Shown here piece after piece: positions 1 to 5,749 of a stretch of 6,888 nt of DNA. The position numbers and the translations under genes are program-made. The stretch lies in NCBI GenBank assembly GCA_007134405.1, contig SLKW01000079.1, forward strand, positions 1-6,888, written 5' to 3'. This stretch comes from Paracoccaceae bacterium (lineage in GTDB: Bacteria > Pseudomonadota > Alphaproteobacteria > Rhodobacterales > Rhodobacteraceae). Position 1 is the stretch's first letter. Each line of letters opens with the position of its first letter. The notes under the pieces were generated by a model. The model was given only the letters and a program-made list of their open reading frames with translations, ran no database searches and was not told the origin of the DNA.

Positions 1-41
1 ATTACAACCTGCAAGACTGGATCGAGCAGGTTTCCGCATGA
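1..41 (+). CDS. 3' end of an upstream gene (unidentified)
   Basis: Reading in the frame of base 3 gives YNLQDWIEQVSA followed by TGA at 39-41. The stop overlaps the ATG of the acetyltransferase gene (ATGA at 38-41), the same junction type used throughout this window, so these codons are probably the C-terminus of a gene in the same operon. Twelve residues are too few to assign a family. The main alternative is that the frame is open by chance, because only 13 codons are visible. Confidence 0.45.
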   Translation, partial: YNLQDWIEQVSA

Positions 42-628
42 ACCTGCGTGTCGAGGCGCTGACGGGCGCGGCGCTCGACGCCGCGCTCGACGAGGTGGCG
101 CGGTTGCGCATCACTGTCTTCCGCGCCTTTCCCTATCTATATGATGGCGACCTCGACTATGAGCGCCGGTATCTGGAGCCTTACCGCACCAGCCCCGGCG
201 CGATCCTCGTCGGCGCCTTCGACGGTGAGACGCTCGTGGGCGCGGCGACGGGGACGCCGATGGAGGATCACGCGGATGTCTTTTCCGCTGCCTTCGATGG
301 CAAGGGGCTGGATTTGTCCGAGATCTTCTACTGCGCGGAAAGCGTCTTGCTGCCCGAATATCGTGGCCAAGGGATCGGCCACCATTTTTTCGACATCCGC
401 GAAGCGCATGCCCGCAACCTAGGTCGAACGCATGTCGCATTCTGCGCGGTCGTACGGCCGGGCGATCACCCGGCGCGGCCCGCCGATTACCAGCCGCTGG
501 ACGCGTTCTGGACCAAGCGCGGCTACGCTCCGCTTCCCGGCGCGGTCGCTCACTTCGCATGGAAGGATCTGGGTGCGGCCGAAGAGACTCGAAAGCCGCT
601 GCAATTCTGGGTACGAAAGCTGCCATGA
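38..628 (+). CDS. GNAT-family N-acetyltransferase
   Basis: A 196-residue soluble protein predicted to transfer an acetyl group from acetyl-CoA to an amine; the acceptor is unknown. The GNAT acetyl-CoA pyrophosphate-binding loop is visible as YRGQGIG (R109-G114), preceded by the beta-strand AESVLLPEY (about 100-108) and followed by helix HHFFDIREAHARNLG. The later segment AFWTKRGYAPLP (about 156-167) matches the usual C-terminal GNAT motif, where an aromatic strand follows 'F..k.GF'. No signal peptide or membrane segment is visible. The ATG at 38 is chosen because it gives a normal N-terminus (MNLRVEALTG) and overlaps the preceding stop; a weak purine-rich stretch (24-30) lies upstream. The stop at 626-628 overlaps the start of the nitrilase-like gene, so the two are probably co-translated. 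GNAT and nitrilase domains also occur fused in single proteins (Bacillus subtilis YhcX type), which suggests that these two genes act in one pathway. Substrate assignment is not possible from sequence alone. Confidence 0.85.
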   Translation: MNLRVEALTGAALDAALDEVARLRITVFRAFPYLYDGDLDYERRYLEPYRTSPGAILVGAFDGETLVGAATGTPMEDHADVFSAAFDGKGLDLSEIFYCAESVLLPEYRGQGIGHHFFDIREAHARNLGRTHVAFCAVVRPGDHPARPADYQPLDAFWTKRGYAPLPGAVAHFAWKDLGAAEETRKPLQFWVRKLP

Positions 629-1521
629 CCGATACCGTCACCATCGCTGCCGCCGCCTATCCGCTTGACTGGTTCGCGGATTTCGACGCCTTTGCGACCA
701 AGACCTCCCGCTGGGTGGGCGAAGCGGCGGAGAATGGCGCGCAACTTCTCGTGTTCCCCGAGTATGGTGCGATGGAATTGGCAAGCCTCGGCGGCAAGGC
801 CGTCGCCGGCGACTTGGAAGGTGCGCTGAGCGAGGCCGCGCGCCATCGCCCGGCCGCCGACACCCTGCTGGCACGACTCGCGGTAGAGCACGGCGTCCAT
901 ATTCTTGGTGGCTCAGGCCCGGTCTTCACCAGCGACCGGCCGGTCAACCGCGCCACTTTCTTCGGCCCCGGAGGCGTTCTGGGACACCAGGACAAGCAGA
1001 TCATGGTCCGCTTCGAGCGCGAAGACTGGGGCGTCCTTCCCGGCGCCGGGCTTACGCTTTTCGAGACCGACATCGGCCGGATCGGCATCGTCATCTGCTA
1101 CGACAGCGAGTTTCCGCTGCTCGCGCGCCAGTTGACCGAGGCCGGGGCCGAGATCCTGCTTGCCCCGTCCGCGACAGAAACGTGGGCAGGCTACAACCGC
1201 GTACGCATCGGCGCCATGGCCCGGGCGCTGGAAAACCAATGCATAACTGTCCAGGCTCCGCTGGTCGGACAGTCGCAATGGTGCGCGGGTTGCGAGGAAA
1301 ACACCGGACGCGCCGGCATCTATGGCCCACCCGACCGCGGCTGGCCGGCCGAGGGCGTTCTGGCCGAAAGCGAACGCGACGCCCCCGGCTGGACCTATGC
1401 AACCATCTCACGCCAGAAGATCGCCCATACACGCGCAGATGGTGGTGTCCTCAACTTCAACCACTGGAAGGAGCAGGAGCCTCGTCTTTCGCTACCATTG
1501 AAAGTGGTTCGGGCAACATAA
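625..1521 (+). CDS. carbon-nitrogen hydrolase (nitrilase superfamily)
   Basis: A 298-residue cytoplasmic amidohydrolase of the nitrilase superfamily, which hydrolyses non-peptide C-N bonds through a Glu-Lys-Cys triad. All three residues are present: E46 in LVFPEYGAMEL, K124 in GHQDKQIMVRFE and C158 in IGIVICYDSEFP. The acidic residues just after the lysine (E131, E133) fit the extra conserved glutamate of the family. Length is typical for a single-domain member. The frame is open upstream to 559, but ATG 625 (MTDTVTIAAAAYPLDW) places the first beta-strand correctly and overlaps the GNAT stop as ATGA, so it is preferred. The region WCAGCEENTGRAG (219-231) follows the catalytic core and may help shape the substrate pocket; that is inference. 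The substrate is unknown: omega-amidase, N-carbamoyl amidase and aliphatic amidase activities all occur in this superfamily. The pairing with a GNAT gene is the best functional hint. Confidence 0.88.
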   Translation: MTDTVTIAAAAYPLDWFADFDAFATKTSRWVGEAAENGAQLLVFPEYGAMELASLGGKAVAGDLEGALSEAARHRPAADTLLARLAVEHGVHILGGSGPVFTSDRPVNRATFFGPGGVLGHQDKQIMVRFEREDWGVLPGAGLTLFETDIGRIGIVICYDSEFPLLARQLTEAGAEILLAPSATETWAGYNRVRIGAMARALENQCITVQAPLVGQSQWCAGCEENTGRAGIYGPPDRGWPAEGVLAESERDAPGWTYATISRQKIAHTRADGGVLNFNHWKEQEPRLSLPLKVVRAT

Positions 1522-1524
1522 ATC

Positions 1525-1554
1525 TTGAAATCCCTTCGCCGAAGGCGCATTTAA
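1525..1554 (+). promoter_or_regulatory. weak promoter candidate for infA
   Basis: TTGAAA at 1525-1530 resembles a sigma-70 -35 hexamer. About 17-18 bases later lies CATTTAA (1548-1554), a poor -10 match. A second TTGAAA (1498-1503) lies inside the end of the nitrilase gene. infA is usually well expressed and this is the only real gap on the plus strand, so a promoter here is expected, but the motif match alone is weak. Confidence 0.25.
1533..1545 (+). other. short hairpin between the nitrilase and infA genes
   Basis: CCTTC (1533-1537), loop GCC and GAAGG (1541-1545) form a perfect 5-bp stem starting 12 bases after the nitrilase stop. The following bases (CGCATTTAACC) carry only three T, so it is at most a weak attenuator or terminator of the upstream unit. 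It could equally be chance in GC-rich DNA, and it lies inside the spacer of the weak promoter candidate. Confidence 0.3.
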
Positions 1555-1558
1555 CCTG

Positions 1559-1578
1559 CGCCCACATGCCCGTGGGCG
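1559..1578 (+). promoter_or_regulatory. infA leader hairpin with an ATG in its loop
   Basis: CGCCCAC (1559-1565) pairs perfectly with GTGGGCG (1572-1578) around the six-base loop ATGCCC. This 7-bp GC-rich stem ends 10 bases before the infA Shine-Dalgarno. It is the strongest inverted repeat in the gap and is not followed by a T-run, so it does not look like a terminator. A role in infA mRNA stability or translation is inference. Confidence 0.4.
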
Positions 1579-1588
1579 AAACCGCAAC

Positions 1589-1592
1589 GGAG
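1589..1592 (+). promoter_or_regulatory. infA ribosome binding site
   Basis: GGAG at 1589-1592 sits five bases before ATG 1598 and is the clearest Shine-Dalgarno in the window. It decides the start: the in-frame GTG at 1592 would lie on the SD itself and would add two residues to a protein whose usual N-terminus is MAKEE. Confidence 0.7.
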
Positions 1593-1597
1593 TGACC

Positions 1598-1816
1598 ATG
1601 GCCAAGGAAGAACTGCTCGAATTCCCCGGCGTCGTGAAGGAACTCCTGCCGAATGCGACGTTTCGGGTCGAGCTGGAAAACGGCCATGAGATCATCGCAC
1701 ATACGGCGGGAAAGATGCGCAAGAACCGGATCCGTGTTCTTGCCGGCGACCGCGTACAGGTCGAAATGACCCCCTACGATCTGACCAAGGGGCGGATCAA
1801 CTACCGCTTCAAGTGA
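1598..1816 (+). CDS. infA: translation initiation factor IF-1
   Basis: A 72-residue protein, exactly the usual IF-1 length. It is a single S1-like OB-fold that binds the 30S A site during initiation and cooperates with IF-2 and IF-3. The sequence is near-canonical throughout: [13 protein letters not shown] at the start, [19 protein letters not shown] and [16 protein letters not shown] in the barrel, and the family ending [15 protein letters not shown]. The start at ATG 1598 has a good SD five bases upstream. The stop TGA (1814-1816) shares a base with the ATG of maf (TGATG), so maf is probably translated by re-initiating ribosomes. infA is the first gene of the infA-maf-RNase E/G-yacG cluster and has the only substantial leader on this strand. 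Identification is essentially certain. Confidence 0.98.
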   Translation: MAKEELLEFPGVVKELLPNATFRVELENGHEIIAHTAGKMRKNRIRVLAGDRVQVEMTPYDLTKGRINYRFK

Positions 1817-2385
1817 TGCGCCTGATCCTCGGCTCGGCCAGTCCGCGCCGACTGGAACTTTTGTCGCAGATCGGCGTCGTGCCCTATGCGGTGCGACCCG
1901 CCGACGTCGACGAAACGCCGCAGAAGCGTGAGATGCCGCGACCCTATTGCGCGCGCATGGCGCTGGAAAAGGCGCAGGCCGTTCCCGCGGACGCGGACGA
2001 GGTCGTGCTGAGCGCCGACACCACGGTTTCCCTGGGGCGGCGGATCCTGGGAAAGCCCGAAAGTGCCGCCCAGGCGGCCGAGTTCCTGCATCTGCTGGGT
2101 GGGCGGCGTCATGCGGTCATCACCGCGGTCGTGGTTCGCGCCGGCGCACGGGTCTGGCGGCGCGACGTTGTGACGGCGGTGAAGATGAAGCGCCTCTCGG
2201 ACGATGAGGTGAACGCGTATCTGGATAGCGGCGAATGGCAGGGCAAGGCCGGCGCCTACGGCATTCAGGGCCGCGCCGGGGCGCTTATCCCTTGGATCTC
2301 GGGGTCTTTCACCGGCGTGGTCGGGCTTCCCTTGGCCGAAACCGCGCAACTCCTGCAGGCCGCCGGCATCCGGTGTGCGGCATGA
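1816..2385 (+). CDS. maf: Maf-family nucleoside triphosphate pyrophosphatase (YhdE-like)
   Basis: A 189-residue Maf protein, predicted to hydrolyse non-canonical or excess nucleoside triphosphates (dTTP/UTP in the YhdE branch) to the monophosphate and pyrophosphate; Maf proteins are also linked to septum formation. Visible motifs are the phosphate-binding N-terminus [10 protein letters not shown] (R11, R12), the catalytic-acid segment LSADTTV (D68), GKP (K80) and KAGAYGIQG (Q151), then [13 protein letters not shown] near the C-terminus. The ADTTV and AYGIQG forms match the dTTP/UTP (YhdE) branch rather than the YceF branch, which has SDQV and SFKSEG. ATG 1816 is preferred over GTG 1813 because it gives the normal MRLILGS start and the TGATG overlap with infA. 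The stop overlaps the next start as ATGA. Confidence 0.95.
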   Translation: MRLILGSASPRRLELLSQIGVVPYAVRPADVDETPQKREMPRPYCARMALEKAQAVPADADEVVLSADTTVSLGRRILGKPESAAQAAEFLHLLGGRRHAVITAVVVRAGARVWRRDVVTAVKMKRLSDDEVNAYLDSGEWQGKAGAYGIQGRAGALIPWISGSFTGVVGLPLAETAQLLQAAGIRCAA

Positions 2386-3413
2386 AGGGCACGGTGATCG
2401 CTCTGGGTACGCTCAACGGGCGCGAACTCGCCGCCTATTTGGTCGATGGGCGGTTGGCAGATCTGGCGCTGGCGCCCGAGGGCTTCGGTCCCGGCGCAAT
2501 CCTGCGCGGCAGGGTGGGACGCCCGGTCAAGGGTCTGGGTGGGGCCTTCGTCGATCTCCCCGATGGCCAGCGCGGCTTCCTACGCCAAACACGCGGGCTT
2601 TCGCCCGGTAAACCGGTTTTGGTACAGATTGCGGGCGTGACGGAACCCGGAAAAGCGCTGCCGCTGAGCACGCGGATCCTGGTCAAGGGCCGCTATGCCA
2701 TCCTGACGCCTGCAGCGCCGGGCATCAACGTCTCGCGCCAGATCCGCGACCCGGAGCTGCGCGCTGTCCTGACCGAGACCGCCGAGGCGGTGCTCAAGGG
2801 GGCCGATCCTGACCTGGGGCTGATCCTGCGCTCGGCGTGCGATGACGCCGCGCTTGCCGACATCGCCGCCGAGGCGACCGAGCTGCGCGTCCTGGCCGAA
2901 ACGATCTGCGCCGATATCGAGGGTCCGCCCCAGTTGCTGCTCGATGCGCCCTCGCCGCGCGATCTGGCCTGGCGCGACTGGCCTGCACCGGACCTCCTAG
3001 ACGACTCGCCGGAAGCGCTTGACCATCAGGGCGTGCGCGACGCCCTCGATGCCCTCGTCCGACCCGAAGTGCCTTTGCCCGGCGGCGCCTCAATGGCGAT
3101 CGAACCGACCCGTGCCCTCATCGCGGTGGATGTGAATACCGGCACCGACACTTCGCCCGCGGCAGGGCTCAAGGCGGCCATCGCAGCCGCACGCGAACTG
3201 CCCCGCCAACTCAGGTTGCGGGGTCTGGGCGGTCAGGTCGTGATCGACTTCGCACCCTTTCCCAAACGCGACCGCGCCGCCCTGGAGCAGGTCTTGAGCA
3301 AGGCCTTTCGCGGCGGAGCCGAAACCACGCTCGCCGGCTGGACGCCGCTGGGAAATTTCGAACTCCAGCGCAAGCGGGACCGCACGCCTTTGTCGGAGTG
3401 GCTGGCACAATGA
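2382..3413 (+). CDS. rng: compact ribonuclease E/G family protein
   Basis: A 343-residue endoribonuclease of the RNase E/G family, which cuts single-stranded RNA in rRNA maturation and mRNA decay. An S1-like RNA-binding region occupies about residues 35-105 ([41 protein letters not shown]). GINVSRQI and GLILRSA (146-152) match the 5'-sensor/RNase H-like region. The DNase I-like catalytic part has the Mg-binding residues: D250 and N252 in [11 protein letters not shown] and D289 in VVIDF, equivalent to E. coli RNase E D303, N305 and D346. It is much shorter than E. coli RNase G (about 490): it stops soon after [15 protein letters not shown], and the CPxC zinc-link and small domain are absent. 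The frame is open back to 2235, but ATG 2382 gives the standard MKGTVI start and an ATGA overlap with maf. The symbol is by family; a separate full-length RNase E probably exists elsewhere in the genome. Confidence 0.9.
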   Translation: MKGTVIALGTLNGRELAAYLVDGRLADLALAPEGFGPGAILRGRVGRPVKGLGGAFVDLPDGQRGFLRQTRGLSPGKPVLVQIAGVTEPGKALPLSTRILVKGRYAILTPAAPGINVSRQIRDPELRAVLTETAEAVLKGADPDLGLILRSACDDAALADIAAEATELRVLAETICADIEGPPQLLLDAPSPRDLAWRDWPAPDLLDDSPEALDHQGVRDALDALVRPEVPLPGGASMAIEPTRALIAVDVNTGTDTSPAAGLKAAIAAARELPRQLRLRGLGGQVVIDFAPFPKRDRAALEQVLSKAFRGGAETTLAGWTPLGNFELQRKRDRTPLSEWLAQ

Positions 3414-3589
3414 CGCATGCGGCCAAATGCCCCGTCTGTGGCAAACCCCGGAACACGGCCTACCGTCCCTTCTGCTCGCGCCGTTGCGCCGACGTGGACC
3501 TCGGTCGCTGGTTCCGCGAGGACTACGTCCTGCCGGGACGTGACGGCGAGGCCGAAGTCGATCCCGACCCATACGGTGAACGGGACTGA
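3410..3589 (+). CDS. yacG: YacG, zinc-binding DNA gyrase inhibitor
   Basis: A 59-residue zinc-ribbon protein. E. coli YacG binds GyrB and inhibits DNA gyrase; the same role is inferred here from homology. Four cysteines form the zinc site: C7 and C10 in CPVCGKP, C22 and C26 in FCSRRC. The family core FCSRRCADVDLGRWFREDYVLPG follows the second pair, and the acidic tail (EAEVDPDPYGERD) is also typical. The length is close to that of E. coli YacG (65). ATG 3410 overlaps the RNase stop as ATGA; an in-frame GTG at 3398 would add four residues inside the RNase gene and is less likely. It is the last gene of the plus-strand operon, and no tRNA gene follows it. Confidence 0.95.
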   Translation: MTHAAKCPVCGKPRNTAYRPFCSRRCADVDLGRWFREDYVLPGRDGEAEVDPDPYGERD

Positions 3590-3664
3590 CCGCCCGCGCG
3601 GTTCGGTCGAAACTGCGACACATTTCATTCTGATCGCGTTTCGGGCGCTTGCCCTGCGGCACCC
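3590..3664. other. convergent intergenic gap with weak terminator-like hairpins
   Basis: These 75 bases separate the 3' ends of two converging operons, so transcription from both sides should end here. On the plus strand, CGCGGTT (3597-3603) can pair with AACTGCG (3611-3617) with one G-T pair and a seven-base loop, followed by the mildly T-rich ACACATTTCATTCT. GGGC (3643-3646), loop GCTT, GCCC (3651-3654) is a small stem usable from either direction. Neither has a real T-run, so neither is a convincing intrinsic terminator. Confidence 0.35.
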
Positions 3665-5749
3665 CTAGCGGCGCGCTTCGCGTAGCCAGCCTGCCAGAAT
3701 CAAAGATGCGCCAATCAGAAGCCATGCCCAGGGCGGCAGAAGCGCGCTCAGCCGCAGATCGGTCGTGACATAGGCCTGCCGTGGCGTGACACCGAGCCAT
3801 CCGCGACCCGCGGCCTGACGGCCGGCGGACACCGCACGCAGGTCAGGTAGCCCGGCCTCGATCCGTGCGCTGCCGCCGCGGCTCGCGGCGATCAGCGGGT
3901 TCAGGTATTCATTGGTGGCAATCACCTTCTCGTATTCGCGCGGGTTGCCGGGACCCAGCACGATAACCGTGTCCAGCTCGCCATCCTGCAGACGGTAGAG
4001 CCCGCCTTCCTCTGCTTCGTAGGTGGCGGTGAAATGGCCGGGCGCGTCCGCCTCCAGATCCAGCGTCACCTCTTCGCCATCGGGCCGGGTGACGGTGACC
4101 GAATGCGGCCCGTCTTCGAGCGAACGACGCGTCGCGGTCAGTGTCAGGCCCTGCGCGCTGGCGCTCAGCGCCTCTTCCTCAAGTTCGGGTTCACCCATCA
4201 TCCAGTGCGAGAGCCGGCGCAGCAATTCCGACTGCGGCCCGCCGCCCTCGAACCCGCGATCCCACAGCCAGGCCTGGTCGGAAGCCAGAAGCGCGATGCG
4301 TCCCTCGCCAACGCGGTCCAGGGTCAGAAGCGGTCGCCCGTCGATCCCCTCCATCACCACATGCCCGGCGCGACGCGTCAGGTCGATCTGGCGCAGCCAC
4401 CGCCCCCATCCTGCGGCGTCCTCTGTCTCCTGTGCGGCGGCGCGCGGCAATTCCGAGGTGACCGGATGGCGGCGCCCCGCATCGCTTAGCCCCGGGCGAT
4501 AGGCCTGCTCGAACACGCGTCCCGTCGGTTCGGCCGGAAAGATTCGACCCAGCGGGGAGTAGTAGATGCTGTCGGCGCCAGCCAGTTCGCGTCCGCCGAT
4601 CACCAGAAGCGCCCCGCCCTCGGTCACGTAGCGGCGGATGTTGTCGAAATAGGCGTTCGGCAGGATACCGCGGCGGCGGTAGCGGTCGAAGATAATGAGG
4701 TCGAATTCGTCGATCTTGTCGATGAAGAGTTCCCGCGTCGGAAAGGCGATCAAGGACAATTCGTTCACCGGCACGCCGTCCTGTCGGTCGGGCGGTCGCA
4801 AGATGGTGAAATGCACCAAGTCCACCGAGGGGTCGGATTTCAGCAGGTTGCGCCAGGTCCGCTGCCCGGTGTGCGGCTCGCCCGAAACCAACAGGACACG
4901 CAGCCGGTCCCGGACGCCGTTGATCTGCACCACCGCCTCGTTGTTGCGCCCGGTCAATTCCCCCGGCGCGGGGTCGAGCACGAAATGCAGGACGTTCATC
5001 CCGCCGCGCTCGAGCGTGATGTTCAGCTCCATATCCTGCCCGACCGGGGCCATGGCGTGGCGCATTTCCTCGCCATTGATAGAGAAACCGACGCGCGCCA
5101 GTTGCCCGCGCATCTCGGCCGGCACCGCACCCTCATCCTCGATCCGCAGCGTGAGCGAGACCGTTTCGCCGAGGATCCCGTAAGCCGGCGCGTTGCGGAT
5201 GATCAGGCGGCGGTCCCAGTCATCGTTTTCGCCGGTCTTGAGCAGATGCAGGGGGGCCGGCAACTCGGGCATGCCTCCCTGCCCCAAGGGCACGTCATGG
5301 GCGATCCCGTCCGAAACGACGAACACGCCAGCCAGCCGGTCGCGCGGCAGTTCCGAAAGCCCCGTGGCGATCGCCTCGAACAGCTCGGTCCCGGCATTTC
5401 CGGGGCCGTCGGGCAGGATCAGGCTGCGCGGCTCGATCCCCATCGCCGTCAGGCGCTGAACCAGGTGCTCGGTTGCGCGCTCGGTCTGATCGACGCGCTC
5501 GCCCAGTCGGTTCGAACCGGACTCGTCGACGATTATCAGCGCCACGTCCTGCAACGGCTCGCGGTCCTCGGTCTGCAAGGCGGGATTGGAAAGCGCCGCC
5601 AGAACCGCCATGAGGCCGAGACCGCGCAGCCACCAACCGGCAAGCCCGCGCCAGACGGCAAGCGCGACCGCAACAAACGCCAGCGCGGACAGTATCGCAA
5701 GCGGCAACCAGCCGATGAACGGGTCGAAGACGATCTGCGCACCGTTCAT
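3665..5749 (-). CDS. membrane-anchored VWA / glutamine-amidotransferase-like protein
   Basis: A 694-residue inner-membrane protein of unknown reaction. Two hydrophobic segments (about 13-33 and 41-55) flank the basic loop WRGLAGWWLRG, and a third (about 672-688) is followed by REARR. By the positive-inside rule the large middle part lies in the periplasm. Residues about 66-165 form a von Willebrand A domain with a complete-looking MIDAS: D75, S77 and S79 in IIVDESGSN, T121 in AGTELFEAIA, D147 in VVSDGIAHD. A beta-rich segment follows (about 183-278). Residues about 283-515 resemble the class I glutamine-amidotransferase fold (RLRVLLVSGEPHTGQRTWRN, FDLIIFDRYRRR, GGALLVIGGREL), and a second beta-rich region spans about 528-600. 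The protein contains no cysteine, so it cannot be an active Cys-dependent amidotransferase. The start at 5749 overlaps the DUF4159 stop as ATGA. Annotation pipelines may call this 'glutamine amidotransferase', which would mislead. It probably acts with the DUF4159 protein and a MoxR ATPase. Confidence 0.85.
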   Translation of the reverse strand: MNGAQIVFDPFIGWLPLAILSALAFVAVALAVWRGLAGWWLRGLGLMAVLAALSNPALQTEDREPLQDVALIIVDESGSNRLGERVDQTERATEHLVQRLTAMGIEPRSLILPDGPGNAGTELFEAIATGLSELPRDRLAGVFVVSDGIAHDVPLGQGGMPELPAPLHLLKTGENDDWDRRLIIRNAPAYGILGETVSLTLRIEDEGAVPAEMRGQLARVGFSINGEEMRHAMAPVGQDMELNITLERGGMNVLHFVLDPAPGELTGRNNEAVVQINGVRDRLRVLLVSGEPHTGQRTWRNLLKSDPSVDLVHFTILRPPDRQDGVPVNELSLIAFPTRELFIDKIDEFDLIIFDRYRRRGILPNAYFDNIRRYVTEGGALLVIGGRELAGADSIYYSPLGRIFPAEPTGRVFEQAYRPGLSDAGRRHPVTSELPRAAAQETEDAAGWGRWLRQIDLTRRAGHVVMEGIDGRPLLTLDRVGEGRIALLASDQAWLWDRGFEGGGPQSELLRRLSHWMMGEPELEEEALSASAQGLTLTATRRSLEDGPHSVTVTRPDGEEVTLDLEADAPGHFTATYEAEEGGLYRLQDGELDTVIVLGPGNPREYEKVIATNEYLNPLIAASRGGSARIEAGLPDLRAVSAGRQAAGRGWLGVTPRQAYVTTDLRLSALLPPWAWLLIGASLILAGWLREARR

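Noticed and set aside
559..624. Longer N-terminus for the nitrilase gene
   Set aside because: The extra 22 residues lie inside the acetyltransferase gene and look unlike the family. The family's first strand begins right after ATG 625, which also forms the ATGA junction.
1592..1597. GTG start for infA
   Set aside because: It would overlap the Shine-Dalgarno GGAG and add two residues to an otherwise exact 72-residue IF-1.
2235..2381. Longer N-terminus for the RNase E/G gene
   Set aside because: The added residues are the arginine-rich shadow of maf. The family N-terminus starts at ATG 2382.
3590..3664. A tRNA gene after yacG
   Set aside because: No cloverleaf arms, GGTTCGA-type T-loop in the right context, or CCA end can be built in these 75 bases.
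4023..4502. Overlapping plus-strand open frames of 106-159 codons
   Set aside because: Several frames are open at once here because stop codons are rare at high G+C. The products are low-complexity R/S/P sequence, and all are antisense to the VWA gene.
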